This document shows positions 11,869 through 22,273 of a stretch of 64,000 bases of DNA, piece after piece. Both the position numbers and the translations under genes were made by a program. The notes below the pieces were generated by a model that searched no databases, was not told the DNA's origin, and saw only the letters and a program-made list of their open reading frames with translations. This DNA comes from Sorex araneus (taxonomy: Eukaryota > Chordata > Mammalia > Eulipotyphla > Soricidae). Location of the stretch: positions 139,115,211 through 139,179,210 of the forward strand of contig NC_073304.1 of NCBI RefSeq assembly GCF_027595985.1. Reading direction: 5' to 3'. Each line of letters starts with the position of its first letter. The stretch's first letter is position 1.

Positions 11869-12071
11869 CAACTCCCCACCGCCAAAAAAAAGGTTGAATA
11901 AATACACTGACTTCATGCTTTCAGCAGTAAATCTTGAATATTCTTTCATGGGGTCCAGGAAGGGTTGAGCCACACCCAGAAGTCTCAGGGTTTTGGGGGA
12001 CCACATAGGATGCTCGAGGTCGAATCTGGGTCAGCTGCATGCATGCAAAGCAAGGACCTTACTCTGGCCCC

Positions 12072-12979
12072 AAGTCTTCTTAAATATATTTTGACACATT
12101 AAATAATATTTAATGAATTGAGCCTTGCAGTCTAAGTGATCAGCACTCAATTTCATGAAGAATCTAGCCAAGAATTAAGACCACAGTGGAAAATGAGCTA
12201 TCTGTGTCACACTTAATAAAATTTTTTTCTTCCTGTTTTTATCATGTTTATGTTTCTCTCCATTACGCTAGTCTTGTAGATGAATACAGTACTGCTTTCC
12301 CTGGGTTTTAGTGACACCGATGCTAAATCTCTTTACAAGTTTCTTATATGCTCAGAAATCCAACTGCACCAAATAAATTTGGGTATTCCCTCATTAGGTG
12401 AAATTGTTTCCTTACTGTGGATCTATCTCCAAGCAAATCTGGTTCCTACTCTGTTTCTATGTCTCTCAGTAGGATCATCCCCCAAGCCTGTGCCTTCTCT
12501 CTGCTGTGCGTGGATGGGAATGAGCACAGACTTTGGTGCCAAGCTGCTTGTCCAGCATTTTGCTCTATGGCAGATTGCCTAGGCCTCATTCATTAAAATG
12601 GGGCTAATGATCCATATCTTGCAGCTTGTTGTATTTGAAAGTTAATATTTTGAAAGTGCTGGACTACTGCTTAGCACGACAACAGCCCCCTTTCTCTCCT
12701 TCCCTTACCAGGAGGCAGCTGCTAATGAATGGGTAGTGTTCTTGCATTTGTTAAATGTTTCTATCCTACTGTTAAAAGTGTATAAGAAAAAACAAGTTCA
12801 GGACAGAAGTCCTTGTCTTTAGGGTGACCTCACCCTGAAAAAATAGAATTGCAGATCACCTCTTTTCCATCTCTTCCTCATCAAGTCCCACAACACACAA
12901 CAGTTTTTTAGAGTATTTGTTTTTCAACTCTAGCTTTAAATTGGTTCTTATTATCCTTTTACCCTGATTTTTTTTTCAG
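12072..12979 (+). other. MGME1: MGME1 intron 1, repeat-poor stretch
   Basis: No SINE or exon recognised. Ends in a T-rich polypyrimidine tract and cag acceptor at 12977-12979. Confidence 0.6.
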
Positions 12980-13199
12980 ACATATTCTTACAAGGGAAAC
13001 AGTTCCATAAAGCCTTGGAAAGCCTACTTTCACCCCAGGGGACCGAGAAAGAGAAAGATGAAAAGCTTTTTGAATCTGGATACATTGAGAGTGTCCAGCA
13101 CATTCTAAAAGATGTCAGTGGAGTACAAGCTCTTGAAAGTGCTGTTCAACATGAAACCTTAAAATATGTGGGTCTGCTGGACTGTGTGGCCAAGTATCA
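12980..13199 (+). CDS. MGME1: MGME1 coding exon 2
   Basis: 220 nt, entering in phase 1 (completes Asn169) and leaving after two bases of Gln242. It encodes the start of the nuclease core: FLQGKQFHKALES carries the conserved histidine (His178 here), then GYIESVQHILKDVSGVQALE, SAVQHETLKYVGLLDC, with the first metal-binding aspartate of the PD-(D/E)XK fold (Asp236, matching human Asp238). Acceptor tttttttcag and donor ca-gtaagt are both strong. Flanking SINEs are entirely intronic. Confidence 0.95.
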
Positions 13200-13247
13200 G
13201 TAAGTATTGGATCTTTTTTCTCCCCTATTAAAATGTGGAGGTGGTAG

Positions 13248-13397
13248 AGGGGGTGGAGATATAGTACAGCAGGTACGGTGTATATGGCTGACTTGGGTTT
13301 CATTCCCTGCACCCCAGATGGTCCCGGAGCCCTCCAGGAGTGATTCCTGAATGCAGAGCCAGGAGTAACCTCTGAGCATTGCTGAGTGGTGCCATTA
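13248..13397 (+). repeat. Type I SINE
   Basis: Begins about 48 bp past the exon 2 donor. Head gggggtggagatatagtac; ends gctgagtggtgccatt. Confidence 0.75.
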
Positions 13398-13410
13398 AAA
13401 AAGTGGACGT

Positions 13411-13530
13411 GGGGCTGGAGGGATAGCTCAATTTGCTCAGGACATATTTTGCCTGGATTTGATCCTGGGAATCTCATAGTCCCCTGAACACCAGGGAGCA
13501 ACCCCAGAGCACAAAGCCTGGAATATGACA
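13411..13530 (+). repeat. Type I SINE followed by an AAT-rich microsatellite
   Basis: Shortened SINE whose tail has become an (AAT/AAC)n-type array at 13530-13575. Confidence 0.65.
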
Positions 13531-13692
13531 ATAATAGTAACAATAATAATAACAATAGTAACAGTAATAATAATTGTAAATATGGAGGTAACAATGCAGA
13601 GTAGAATAGACACTGCTGTCAAATAATACTCCCCCCCCCCCCCATCCTACCCACCCCCAGCCCCACCTGATACTTTTCTTAACCTCTTACTT

Positions 13693-13852
13693 CAGGGGCA
13701 GGAGAGATAACTCCGTAGGCTAACTGCATACTTTGCATGCAGTAGGTTCAGGTTTGACCCCAGCACCACATGGGTCCCCTAAATACTTGCAGGACCTACA
13801 TCTGAGAGCATTGCCAGCAGTAGCCCCTGAATGTCAGTTGGTGTGGCCCAAA
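13693..13852 (+). repeat. Type I SINE, diverged
   Basis: caggggcaggagagataac head and gttggtgtggccc tail; an extra gaggacctacatctgaga-like variant in the body. Confidence 0.6.
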
Positions 13853-13937
13853 TTCTCCCCACCCTCCCAAAGAAAAACCTCGTGTATATTCAAGATGTAG
13901 CCTCTGAAAACCCATGTGGGTTTACTTTTTTAATTTA

Positions 13938-14101
13938 ATTTTTTTTGTTGTTTGTTTTGTGGTCACATCCAGCCAGCTTCTGGCTCTAGTCTCAGGGATC
14001 ACTCCTGGCAGGCCCTGGGGATCATATGGGATACTGGAGATTAAACGTGGGTTGACCTTGTACAAGGCAAATGCCCTCCCTGCTCTACTATCTCCCCAGT
14101 C
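13938..14101 (-). repeat. Type I SINE
   Basis: T-rich start, full body, ends ctactatctccccagtc. Confidence 0.8.
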
Positions 14102-14296
14102 TTATCTTTTAAGAGTTTTATTGAAGCATCACAATTTACAGTTTCTCTGCTGCAGATCAGTCAGACACAGCACTCATTAATTTCAGCAAATTTGGTAGCT
14201 GGAGAGCAGACAAAGGTGGTTTAGTGCCAAGAGGAAGGGCTATGTGTAGGAACAAAATAACAGCAAAACCAAAAAAGTCCCTAAGATTAATGTGTA

Positions 14297-14473
14297 GGGG
14301 CTGGAGCAATAGCACAGCGGGTAGGGCATTTCCCTTGCATGCGGCCAATCCGAGTTCAATTCCCAGCATCCCATATGGTCCCCTGAGCACCGCCAGGGGT
14401 AATTCCTGAATGCAGAACCAAGAGTGACCCCTATGCATTGATTGCCGGGTGTGACCCAAAAAGCAAAAAAAAA
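14297..14473 (+). repeat. Type I SINE with 11-bp target-site duplication
   Basis: Flanked by attaatgtgta (14286-14296) and attaacgtgta (14474-14484), one mismatch. Contains a small internal duplication (gcattgattgcc). Confidence 0.92.
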
Positions 14474-15028
14474 ATTAACGTGTAAACCAGCATGAGCGTC
14501 AATTTTCAAAGGAGACTCAGCGAGTGCAGGCTGTGGTGACACTGCAAGACTGCAGACAGTAGGAACCGTGCTTGTGGGCAGTCTCCATTCCTGGGAACGC
14601 TGCAGTGCTCTGCCAAGTAGTCTGTGACTGCTTTGACCATGCTGTGCCTCCACCATTATTCGTAGCTGGGTATTTAGACATACTGTGTTCCAGCACCATT
14701 CCCAGCACCAGTGTCTTCTTCCCTGCACCAGGGTTCCCAGGTTTCCTCCCACTCACCCCACCCCCATTCTGCCACCTTGAAAGGCACATTTATAAGTTTG
14801 GCTGTTGATGTTTGCACCTGTTCATTTCAGTGTTGTTGACTGTGGTTTAGATATTTAGCTATCCCTCTCCTTTACACCACTGATGTGCTCTGATCCCCTT
14901 GGCCTTTGCTCTGCTTCCATCTACTTCTTCGCGTCCACCTCCCCCCAATTTCTTTCCTATTTTGCCCTCCTTCCTATACTCTGAGGCCCAGGCATGTGTT
15001 TTTTGGTTGTTGTTGTGGTGGTTTTTTT

Positions 15029-15198
15029 TGTTTTGTTTTTTACGTCATACCCAGTGATGCACAGGGGTTACTCCTGGCTCTGCACTCAGGAATTATCCCT
15101 GATTATGCCCAGGGGACCATATGGGATGCTGGGAATCGAACCGGGTTGGTCGAGTGCAAGGCAAACGCCCTACACGCTGTGCTATCTCTCCAGCCCCC
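15029..15198 (-). repeat. Type I SINE
   Basis: Long T-rich start and near-consensus body ending ctctccagcccc. Confidence 0.9.
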
Positions 15199-15312
15199 TT
15201 GTTTGTTTGTTTGTTTGCTTTTTTAACTCAAGAATAGAGTTTGAAGAAATAAGGACCAAAACAGGAGGAAGAGCCAGGATTATTACAGATTGCTGTTCCA
15301 AAGTTTCAGTAT

Positions 15313-15483
15313 TCAGGTGCTAGAGAGATAGTACCTGGGTAAGGAGTTTGCCTTGCCCGTGGCCAACCCAGATTCAATCTCCACCATCTCAGATGATCCC
15401 CCAATCACCAGGAGTAATACCTTAGTGTAGAGCCAGTAGTGACCCCTGACTTCCTGGATGTGACCCCCCAAAAATAAACAAAA
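15313..15483 (+). repeat. Type I SINE with perfect 14-bp target-site duplication
   Basis: caaagtttcagtat at 15299-15312 and 15484-15497. The body is quite diverged although the duplication is perfect. Confidence 0.93.
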
Positions 15484-15696
15484 CAAAGTTTCAGTATCCC
15501 TAGGGTGACCTTTTTTTTTTTCCAGCATGTCCCTTTTCTTCTCCCTCAAGCCCTAAGATCCAATTCATTACTACATTTTTTTTTTCTTGTTTCCCAAATA
15601 GTATTTTGTTCTGTTGGCCCTGAGAAATCAGCTCTTCCTGGCTTCCAGGAAATACTTGATACTGATAGGAACTCTCAGCTTACAGAAGTTTTCGGT

Positions 15697-15886
15697 CTGT
15701 TTTTTAATTACTGCTGTGTTGCCATTTAAGTTAAAGAGTAAGACTGCAGAGATGGTACAGGGCTTAATTAAGCCTTGTGCAACATCCCTTCCTGTTGGAT
15801 TTCTGGAACCACATATGGTTCCCTGAGAACACAGAGTACAGTCAGGTGTGGCCCAGAAACAAAAAGAGAGAGAAATGCGCAACACC
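15697..15886 (+). repeat. Local duplication unit 1 (unique flank plus SINE)
   Basis: Shares non-SINE sequence (ttttttaattactgctgtg, then gccatttaagttaa) and an attached shortened SINE with 16453-16635. The common non-SINE flank shows this is a segmental duplication, not two SINE insertions. Confidence 0.85.
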
Positions 15887-16049
15887 TTCTAATAATTTTA
15901 CAGGATAGCTACCTCAAATCTGCGTGCTTACAATTGTGACTTCCCTTTCAATTGACTAAGGGAGTCATATATAATCAGTTCTACTCAGGGCCTATAAGGA
16001 GTTCTAGATACCAAGCATTTTTCATATAAATTATGAACAAACACACAAG

Positions 16050-16205
16050 GGGCCAGAGAGAGAGTACAGAGGTTAAGGTTTGCACACAGCCAACCCCAGT
16101 TTAATTCCCCACACCATATATAGTCCTCTGGGCACTGCCATACATGATTCCTGGGCACTAAGTCAGGCTTAAGCCCTGAGCACTGCCAGATATGGCCCCA
16201 AAACA
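16050..16205 (+). repeat. Type I SINE
   Basis: ggggccagagagagagtac to agatatggccccaaaac. Confidence 0.75.
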
Positions 16206-16452
16206 AGCAAAAGTATCAACATCTGCTATGCTACATTAAATTCAGAAATCCAGTTCTGTCCTTCACCATACAATTGACCCTTTTACCTAATTATATTTCT
16301 TCCCATTCCCTTCACTTAAGGTAACCACTAATTTGCTTATTTAAATTATTTTCAAGTATGTTGTTATAACACAACGTTTTCCAAAGAGAGTAATATCACT
16401 CCCTAGGGGGTGCTGGAAAGATCTGGTAAGATGGTAGTAGTCTCGTGTGCTA

Positions 16453-16635
16453 CTGTTTTTTAATTACTGCTGTGTTGCCATTTAAGTTAAGAGTAAGACT
16501 GCAGAGATGGTACAGGGCTTAAGCCTTGTGCAGCATCCATTCCTGTTGGATTTCTGGAACCACATATGGTTCCTGAGAACACAGAGCAGTGTCAGGTGTG
16601 GCCCAAAAGACAAAAAGAGAGAAGCACACAACAGG
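16453..16635 (+). repeat. Local duplication unit 2
   Basis: Second copy of 15697-15886, roughly nine-tenths identical by eye, with short indels (aattaagc versus aagc). Confidence 0.85.
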
Positions 16636-16681
16636 TGGGGCAGGTGCTCTCTGTTTACTTTAATCACTGTGGGGTTAAGTT

Positions 16682-16824
16682 TTGGAGACACGCCCAGCTG
16701 TGCTCAGGCTTGCTCCTGCCTCAGTGCTCCAGGATCATTCCTGGTGGGGTTCATATACAGTACCAGAAATCAAACCTGGGTCAGCTGCACGCACTTTAAC
16801 CACGGTGCTATATCTCTCCAGCCC
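16682..16824 (-). repeat. Type I SINE
   Basis: gacacgcccagctgtgctcag to tatctctccagccc. Confidence 0.75.
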
Positions 16825-17042
16825 TTTTTGCTTTTAGAAGGTCTGAGTGAGTTTTGTTTTTTCTGCAAAGGGGCAGTAGGCAAATCAATTTGGGAATCTC
16901 TGTAACATGTTGTTTGCATCACTATTAAATTAATCAAAATTTTGCATATACATAAGAAGAGAGAATGAGTCTTAAATTGTAGCTCAGAGTACCTAACTGT
17001 CATCCTCAAATGACTTAGTAAATGAAAGAAAAAAGCAGAACT

Positions 17043-17196
17043 GGGGGCTGGAGCCATAGTTTAGCAGGTAAGGCATTTGCCTTCCACATGGCCGACCCAG
17101 GTTTTATTCCCAGCACCCCATGTGGTCTCCCAAGCCTGCCAGGAATGATCCCGTAGGAGTAAGCCCTGGGCATTGACGGGTGTGGCCCAAAACAAA
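17043..17196 (+). repeat. Type I SINE
   Basis: gggggctggagccatagt head, gggtgtggcccaaaac end. Confidence 0.8.
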
Positions 17197-17715
17197 ACAG
17201 GTTTTAAAAACAGATAAAAACAGAACAGTAACTTCCTCCTCTCCTCCCCAAATTGAGAAAAGACTTTATTTGGGGAAAGGGAAAGAAAGAGTTAAGGGAA
17301 GCTTCCAGATTATAAGAGGAGTCTCCTACAGGAGGATTCCCAGAACAATAACATATTAAGGAAAAATAACAGGAATTAGAAAATTCATGTATTCCAGCTC
17401 TTTTAACCAGTCAGCAGCTTCCTAGCGCATTACATTGAGAAGTTCCTGCCGAGTAGGAATGTGGTGACCTCTGCCTTATCTGGGACTGCAGTAAGAAGTT
17501 GTTGTTCTTCATTTTTGCCTTAACCGTGTTATCCCCAGGATCAAAATATTTTTGCACACTCTTTTATTGGGGAGAGGGCCCGCTCCTGGCTAGATTTTCA
17601 GGAGCGACTCCAAGCACTAGGTGACTGGGTAGTGCCAGAGGTCCTGAGTGCAGAGCATGTGCTCCAGCCCTTTGAGCCATCTCCGTCTTGAGTTTCCTTT
17701 TCTACAGTCATTTCT

Positions 17716-17833
17716 TTTTTGTTTGCTTACTCCTGGCTCCGTGCTCAGTTGTCATCCTGGGCAGGGTCAGGGGCCATCTGTGGTGCTAAGGATTGTATCT
17801 GCTCCTCACTTGCTGTACTGTCTCTCTAACCCT
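17716..17833 (-). repeat. Type I SINE, shortened
   Basis: Lies next to the inverted exon 3 copy; a weaker reverse relic is at 17560-17690. It may be homologous to the SINE that follows the real exon 3 block (22274), which would lengthen the duplicated block, but divergence makes this uncertain. Confidence 0.55.
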
Positions 17834-17861
17834 GCTGTACTGTTGCTCCTGCCCCCTAGGT

Positions 17862-18212
17862 AGTATTTTGTGGTAGTAAAGTGGTAGATGAACAAGGTTG
17901 GGTTCAAATAAGCCATAGGACACAAATAACAAAAAGCACAGGACTCAAGTAACTATCAATAATCAAAAGCAAAGGAAAGAATCTCTGTGCTCCCCTGAAA
18001 GCTATAGTTGGCATCATGGTTTATGGCACCAATGCAGGCTACAACCTGCAGGGGTTGTTGAATGTATTTTGGAGCAAAGGTTTTGGTTTCTCAGATGCTG
18101 TCCAATCAATCACACACAGCTTGCCCATACAGAGAAACGAGAGGAATTCTTTGTAGGCAGTAGTTTAAAGAAACACACTCTTGGGCTAAATGTCTTCTTT
18201 TGTATTTTTGGT
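17862..18212 (-). pseudogene. Inverted degenerate copy of MGME1 exon 3 and flanking intron
   Basis: Read on the minus strand, this matches 21748-22282 on the plus strand: about 80 nt upstream of exon 3, the whole 133-nt exon, and the intron beyond. Exon-like part is about 17992-18124. Damage seen directly: acceptor tag changed to tat, donor gtgagc changed to gggagc, a 1-base loss in the CCCCC run, and the catalytic codon AAG (Lys251) read as ACA. About ten substitutions occur across the exon, so roughly 92 percent identity. Not a retrocopy, because intron sequence is included on both sides. The copy lacks the SINE found at 22011-22184. Homology continues into the SINE beyond 18212 (shared caccagatctgac and acaaggcccc). 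Confidence 0.93.
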
Positions 18213-18214
18213 TT

Positions 18215-18379
18215 GGGGGGAGGGAGTCAGATCTGGTGACGCTCAGGGTTAACTCCTGGAACTATGCTCAGAGACCACTCCTACAGGACTCAGGGTACCA
18301 TATCCATTGCAGGGATAACACTGGGATGGGGCCTTGTACTAGGTAAGTACCTCCACCCTTCTGCTACCTCTCTGGCCCC
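18215..18379 (-). repeat. Type I SINE, older copy partly shared with 21660-21747
   Basis: Its 3' part (caccagatctgac, C-rich end) matches the fragmentary SINE just before the real exon 3, so it was probably part of the duplicated block; the copy near exon 3 has an internal deletion. Confidence 0.6.
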
Positions 18380-18937
18380 TTCCCCTCTCTGAGGTCTATT
18401 TCACTCATCCTCACTGAGTCTCCACTGTCCAGAAAACTCTTCTGAGCTTTACTTCTCAGGATTGAGTGTGATGTCCTCTTTGAGTTCTTTGTCCAGGTTG
18501 TCTTTGAGCGACACGATGGAAAATGTTCCCCAAAGTGTACCCATGAGAGTATGGGGCAGCTCTGTAGAGTGTCAGGGAAACAACTTTTCTGTAGTTTGAG
18601 ATTCAAAACCTTCAAATTTCTTTGTATCTCCTTTTACAAATTTCTTTGTAACTCCTTTCCTTTCACAGTTGACAGAGAATTGTAGCTATATCTATTTTCA
18701 CAATTCCCCATCATAAAGGATTAAGCATCATGTTGCTTCAGAAGTTCTCTTGCTCAGAAACCAAAGCTGGGTTCAAAGACACAGGCATTTAATTAATATC
18801 AACTGTATGCAGAAGTACAAATGAGCCCTGATTCCTGCTCTAAAAATTTCCAGCATAAAGGTATCTTACAATTAGGGATACTGGGGTGGGGTTGGGGGTG
18901 GGAGTCCATGTCACTTTTTCGGTTGGTTGGTTTGGTC

Positions 18938-19056
18938 TGGGGCCACACCCAGCCCCAGCGATGCTCAGGGCTTACTCTTGTCTCTGCATTCAGGAATTCC
19001 TCCGGTGGTGCTCAGGGGACCAAATGGGATACTAGGGATTGAACCTGGGTTGGCCT
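18938..19056 (-). repeat. Type I SINE, left part, split by an LTR-like element
   Basis: Breaks off at gggttggcctt; the missing remainder (ggcctcatgcaaggcaaatg to ctattgctcc) resumes at 20059-20102. The gap of about 1 kb is the inserted element. Confidence 0.85.
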
Positions 19057-19059
19057 TAT

Positions 19060-20058
19060 AAGTTCAAAAAGTGTGGTGGGGTGATGCGTGCGTCAATGGC
19101 TGAGAGCTGCCTCCCCAGCAGAGGAACAAAGACAGGGACTCCGGATGATGGTCAGAATGGCCTGTTTAATGCAGAGCTGCTGGCATACTTAGAGAACAGC
19201 TGAGGCCATTCAAGGTATAGGACTCCACGTAGGTGAGATTGATCATTTGCAAAGGTAAAACATTTTGGAGGAGGCAATTTTCTTGGGATTAACTCAATGA
19301 GACATCCTGTCTCCCAGGGACATCTATATTGCTTTTTCTCTTTCCTTTTAGTTGTACATATTAAACAAGTTTATTTCTTATTAATACTTGCAGTTACTTG
19401 GATAAACACAGTAAGACAGATTCCAAAACTTAGTTCTCTGGGCTCCAAGGGCAAGCAAGTCTTTTACCGTAAATCCCAGACTAAGTCCTCAGGCTGGTTC
19501 AACTTTTCCTTCCCCATGGGGGTCCTGACTCTTAAGTCATAACAGCTTGCATCAAGACCATGCTTTTATCCTTTCTAGACTGTTCCATATCAATACCGAG
19601 GTAGCTTCACCACTCACCCTGGGTCCATCCCAGTCCCACAGTGGGACCTCCCTTGTGGGGTGTTAGGAACTACAGCAACTGAAGCCTGAGTCAAGTAATT
19701 ATGATGGATGCCTAAGAGTAGGTATATTTCAGAGCCAGTCAACTCCCAAATATTAGGAGCATAGCATTAATGGACTTTGTGTTTAGCAAAGAACATTGCT
19801 ATATAGTAAAATATGTAAAGGCTAAAGGAAATATAGGAAAGTATTAATTTGCTATAAATACAAAGTCCAGAATTACCAGAAAGTTTGACTTATAAGTGAC
19901 TAACCCTGACTTGGGGAATTGTGGCAATGAGAGATAAAGCACAAAGGAAAGGTTAAAGATAAACCAAGGGGATTAGGGTGCTCTCAAGAACACTGTAAGT
20001 TTCTCTGGGAGGAGGAAAAGGGGCAAGTCACTGATGAAGTCCGGGTCAATATCCAATA
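19060..20058 (-). mobile_element. Solo LTR-like element, copy 1
   Basis: About 1 kb inserted inside a SINE, with ggcct repeated at both junctions (possible 5-bp target duplication). Homologous with about 26.3-27.06 kb: both contain tgggtccatcc, then agcaactgaagcc / ggcaactgaggct, tcaactccca, agcatagcat, aaatacaaa and tccagag-type blocks in the same order. On the minus strand an attaaa signal near 19167 is followed by GC-richer sequence, as expected for R/U5. No internal coding region or second LTR is attached. Assignment to an endogenous retrovirus LTR is inference. Confidence 0.6.
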
Positions 20059-20102
20059 GGCCTCATGCAAGGCAAATGCCCTACCCACTGTACTATTGCT
20101 CC
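20059..20102 (-). repeat. Type I SINE, right part of the split copy
   Basis: Continuation of 18938-19056. Confidence 0.85.
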
Positions 20103-20404
20103 TGTTCACCATGTAACTTTTTTGAGTGTCAGATTCCCCACTCCTTCCATCCTATTGGAATTTTATACTTGGCAGTTGCAGATATCAGATGGGTGATAAG
20201 GTAAGTGGACTGACTCTTGGTGATTCCCAAAAGTCTCTTAACTATTCAATGGACCTTTTGGGACTTCAGTCTCAGAATCAGCAGTCTAGAAAGATGTTAA
20301 CCTACCCATCAGGATAAACTCTTGACAAACAACACGCTTAATGATGATAGAAGATTGGAAGTTCTTTTTCTAAGATCAGAAATAAGGCAAGGCTGCCTCC
20401 CCTT

Positions 20405-20515
20405 TGGAGGGTGGGGGTTGTCCACCTGGCTGTGCTCAGCGATCACTCCTGTAAGACTCTGAGAACAATATGGGGTGCTTGGGATCAAGCCAGGACTAGA
20501 AACCTGGGAGGCAGA
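20405..20515 (-). repeat. Type I SINE fragment
   Basis: tggctgtgctcagcgatcac and acaatatggggtgc in order; 3' portion replaced by unrelated sequence. Confidence 0.55.
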
Positions 20516-20837
20516 GCCTGTCGCCCTCAGGCCCCAAGGCAGTCTGCTCTTGGTCTTGTTTTCAGCAGAATACTGCATATTTTAGTCCAGGGCAAAGAAA
20601 GCTAGATAAAGAAATAAACATTCAAATGGAGGAGGAGGAAGTAAATTATCTCTAGTCTTCCCGGGGATATGATGTTCCAGTTCTAAGTTCAGCACCCTAA
20701 AACAAATCTCCCAAAGGCTGTGTGCATGTTTTGCATCAGGATACATTTTCCAGCACCGCATGTTCTCCCTAGAATGCCAGCAGTAGTTACCTAACTCTCC
20801 AAGTGTGTCCCCAAACTAAAGGAAAAAAAAATCTACC

Positions 20838-20970
20838 AAGGCTGGAGAGCTAGTAGAGCTAGTAGGGCACTTGTCTTGCATGCGCCAACCCAGATTCAAT
20901 CCCTGTCACTCCATATGGGCCCAAGAGCTGCCAGGAGGGATCCCTGAGCATTGCCAGGTATGGCTCAAAA
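20838..20970 (+). repeat. Type I SINE
   Basis: aaggctggagagctagtag head with a 9-bp internal duplication (agctagtag), ends ccaggtatggctcaaaagc. An older relic precedes it at 20713-20820. Confidence 0.7.
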
Positions 20971-21100
20971 GCAGAGCAACCAATCTCCACAAAACTCTGA
21001 TAGTATTAATGGATAAATTCAGCAAAGTAGTAAAGGATGGGGGGAAGGAGGGATGGTTGGAGCCCATCACCCCCTGCACTTCTTGCAAACAACTAGGTCC

Positions 21101-21300
21101 ACAAAGCCATCCAGGTGTGAAGGCCAAATACTGCTTGTTCCCATACTCTGAAAGACAGCAGGGAAATCTAAAAGAGTGAAACGGGGCCTAGAGAACTAGC
21201 TTGACAAAGCCATCCAGGTTGTGAGGGCCAAACACTGCTTTTCCCTACAACTCTGGAAACAGCAGGGAAAGCTAAAGGAGTAAAGCGGGGCCTGTGGAGA
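21101..21300 (+). repeat. Two-copy tandem duplication, period about 103 bp
   Basis: acaaagccatccagg starts both units (21101 and 21204); each continues ggccaaa-actgctt, cagcagggaaa and gcggggcct. Imperfect, so not recent. Confidence 0.85.
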
Positions 21301-21827
21301 GCTCCATGTTAAGAGCATTTTCTAAGTGTGAAGCCAGACTGGATGCCCAGCACCACCTGCTGGTGGACTGCTTGTGCTCCCCAGTGCCAGCAGCATGCCA
21401 CTACCAGCACGCCACAACCAGGTGTGCTTGAGTACCCTGGTCAAGTATGTGAACTCTGGCGAGCACTGGCCCCAGAACTCCACATGCCAACTGAGATGTT
21501 AGACCCTGATCATCACAACTACTACAACAAAGGGTAGGGACGGGGCAGCTGAGGGCTGGGAGGGGGTGGGGGGAAGCGAACTGAAAGCAAGGTATCCTGG
21601 TCAGGGACAAACCATGCAAGGGCAGAGTTCCTCATTTTCTGTTTGTTTGCGGCTTAGTAGCCTGAAAGACAGCACACGGCTGAAGGTGGTTTCTGGCCTG
21701 GCACAAGGCCCCAAGCCCTGAGCACCACCAGATCTGACACCCCCAGACCAAAAATACAAAAGAAGACATTTAACCCAAGAGTGTGTTTAAACTACTGCCT
21801 ACAAAGAATTCCTCTGGTTTTCTGTAG

Positions 21828-21960
21828 GGGCAAGCTGTGTGTGATTGACTGGAAGACATCGGAGAAACCAAAACCTTTGCTCCGAAACACATTCGACAAC
21901 CCCCTGCAGGTTGTAGCCTACATTGGTGCCATAAACCATGATGCCAACTATAGCTTTCAG
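21828..21960 (+). CDS. MGME1: MGME1 coding exon 3 (catalytic exon)
   Basis: 133 nt; acceptor ctgtag at 21822-21827 and donor cag-gtgagc at 21960/21961. Encodes [18 protein letters not shown] onwards, containing the D-x-K pair Asp249 and Lys251 (human Asp251 and Lys253, required for activity), then [20 protein letters not shown]. Because 133 is not a multiple of 3, skipping would both remove the active site and shift the frame. The whole exon has an antisense partner 3.6-3.8 kb upstream (17862-18212), and a SINE is inserted 50 bp downstream, so its splicing context is unusual. Confidence 0.96.
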
Positions 21961-22010
21961 GTGAGCACAGAGATTCTTTCCTTTGCTTTTGATTATTTAT
22001 AGTTACTTGA

Positions 22011-22184
22011 TACCTCCATCCCTCTTGGAGAGCCCGGCAAGCTACTGATAGTATCCTGCCCGCATGGCAGAGCCTGGCAAGCTACCCGTGGTGTATCCAA
22101 TATGCCAAAAACGGTAACAAGTCTCACAATGGAGACGTTACTGGTGCCCACTCGAGCAAATTGATGAACAATGGGACGACAAAA
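22011..22184 (+). repeat. Type II SINE, 5' truncated, with 8-bp target-site duplication
   Basis: ttacttga at 22003-22010 and 22185-22192. Contains only the type II body (gagcccggcaagctac, caatatgccaaaaac, tctcacaatggag, gtgcccactcgagc), lacking the tRNA-like head. The inverted exon copy at 17862-18212 keeps the unoccupied target, which proves the boundaries. Confidence 0.95.
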
Positions 22185-22273
22185 TTACTTGAGTCCTGTG
22201 CTTTTTGCTGTTTGTATCCTATGACTTACTTGAACCCAGGGCCTTGTTCATCTGCCACTTTACAAAATACTAC

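Noticed and set aside
17862-18212. Processed pseudogene of MGME1
   Set aside because: Only one exon is present and intron sequence flanks it on both sides, which a retrocopy would not carry.
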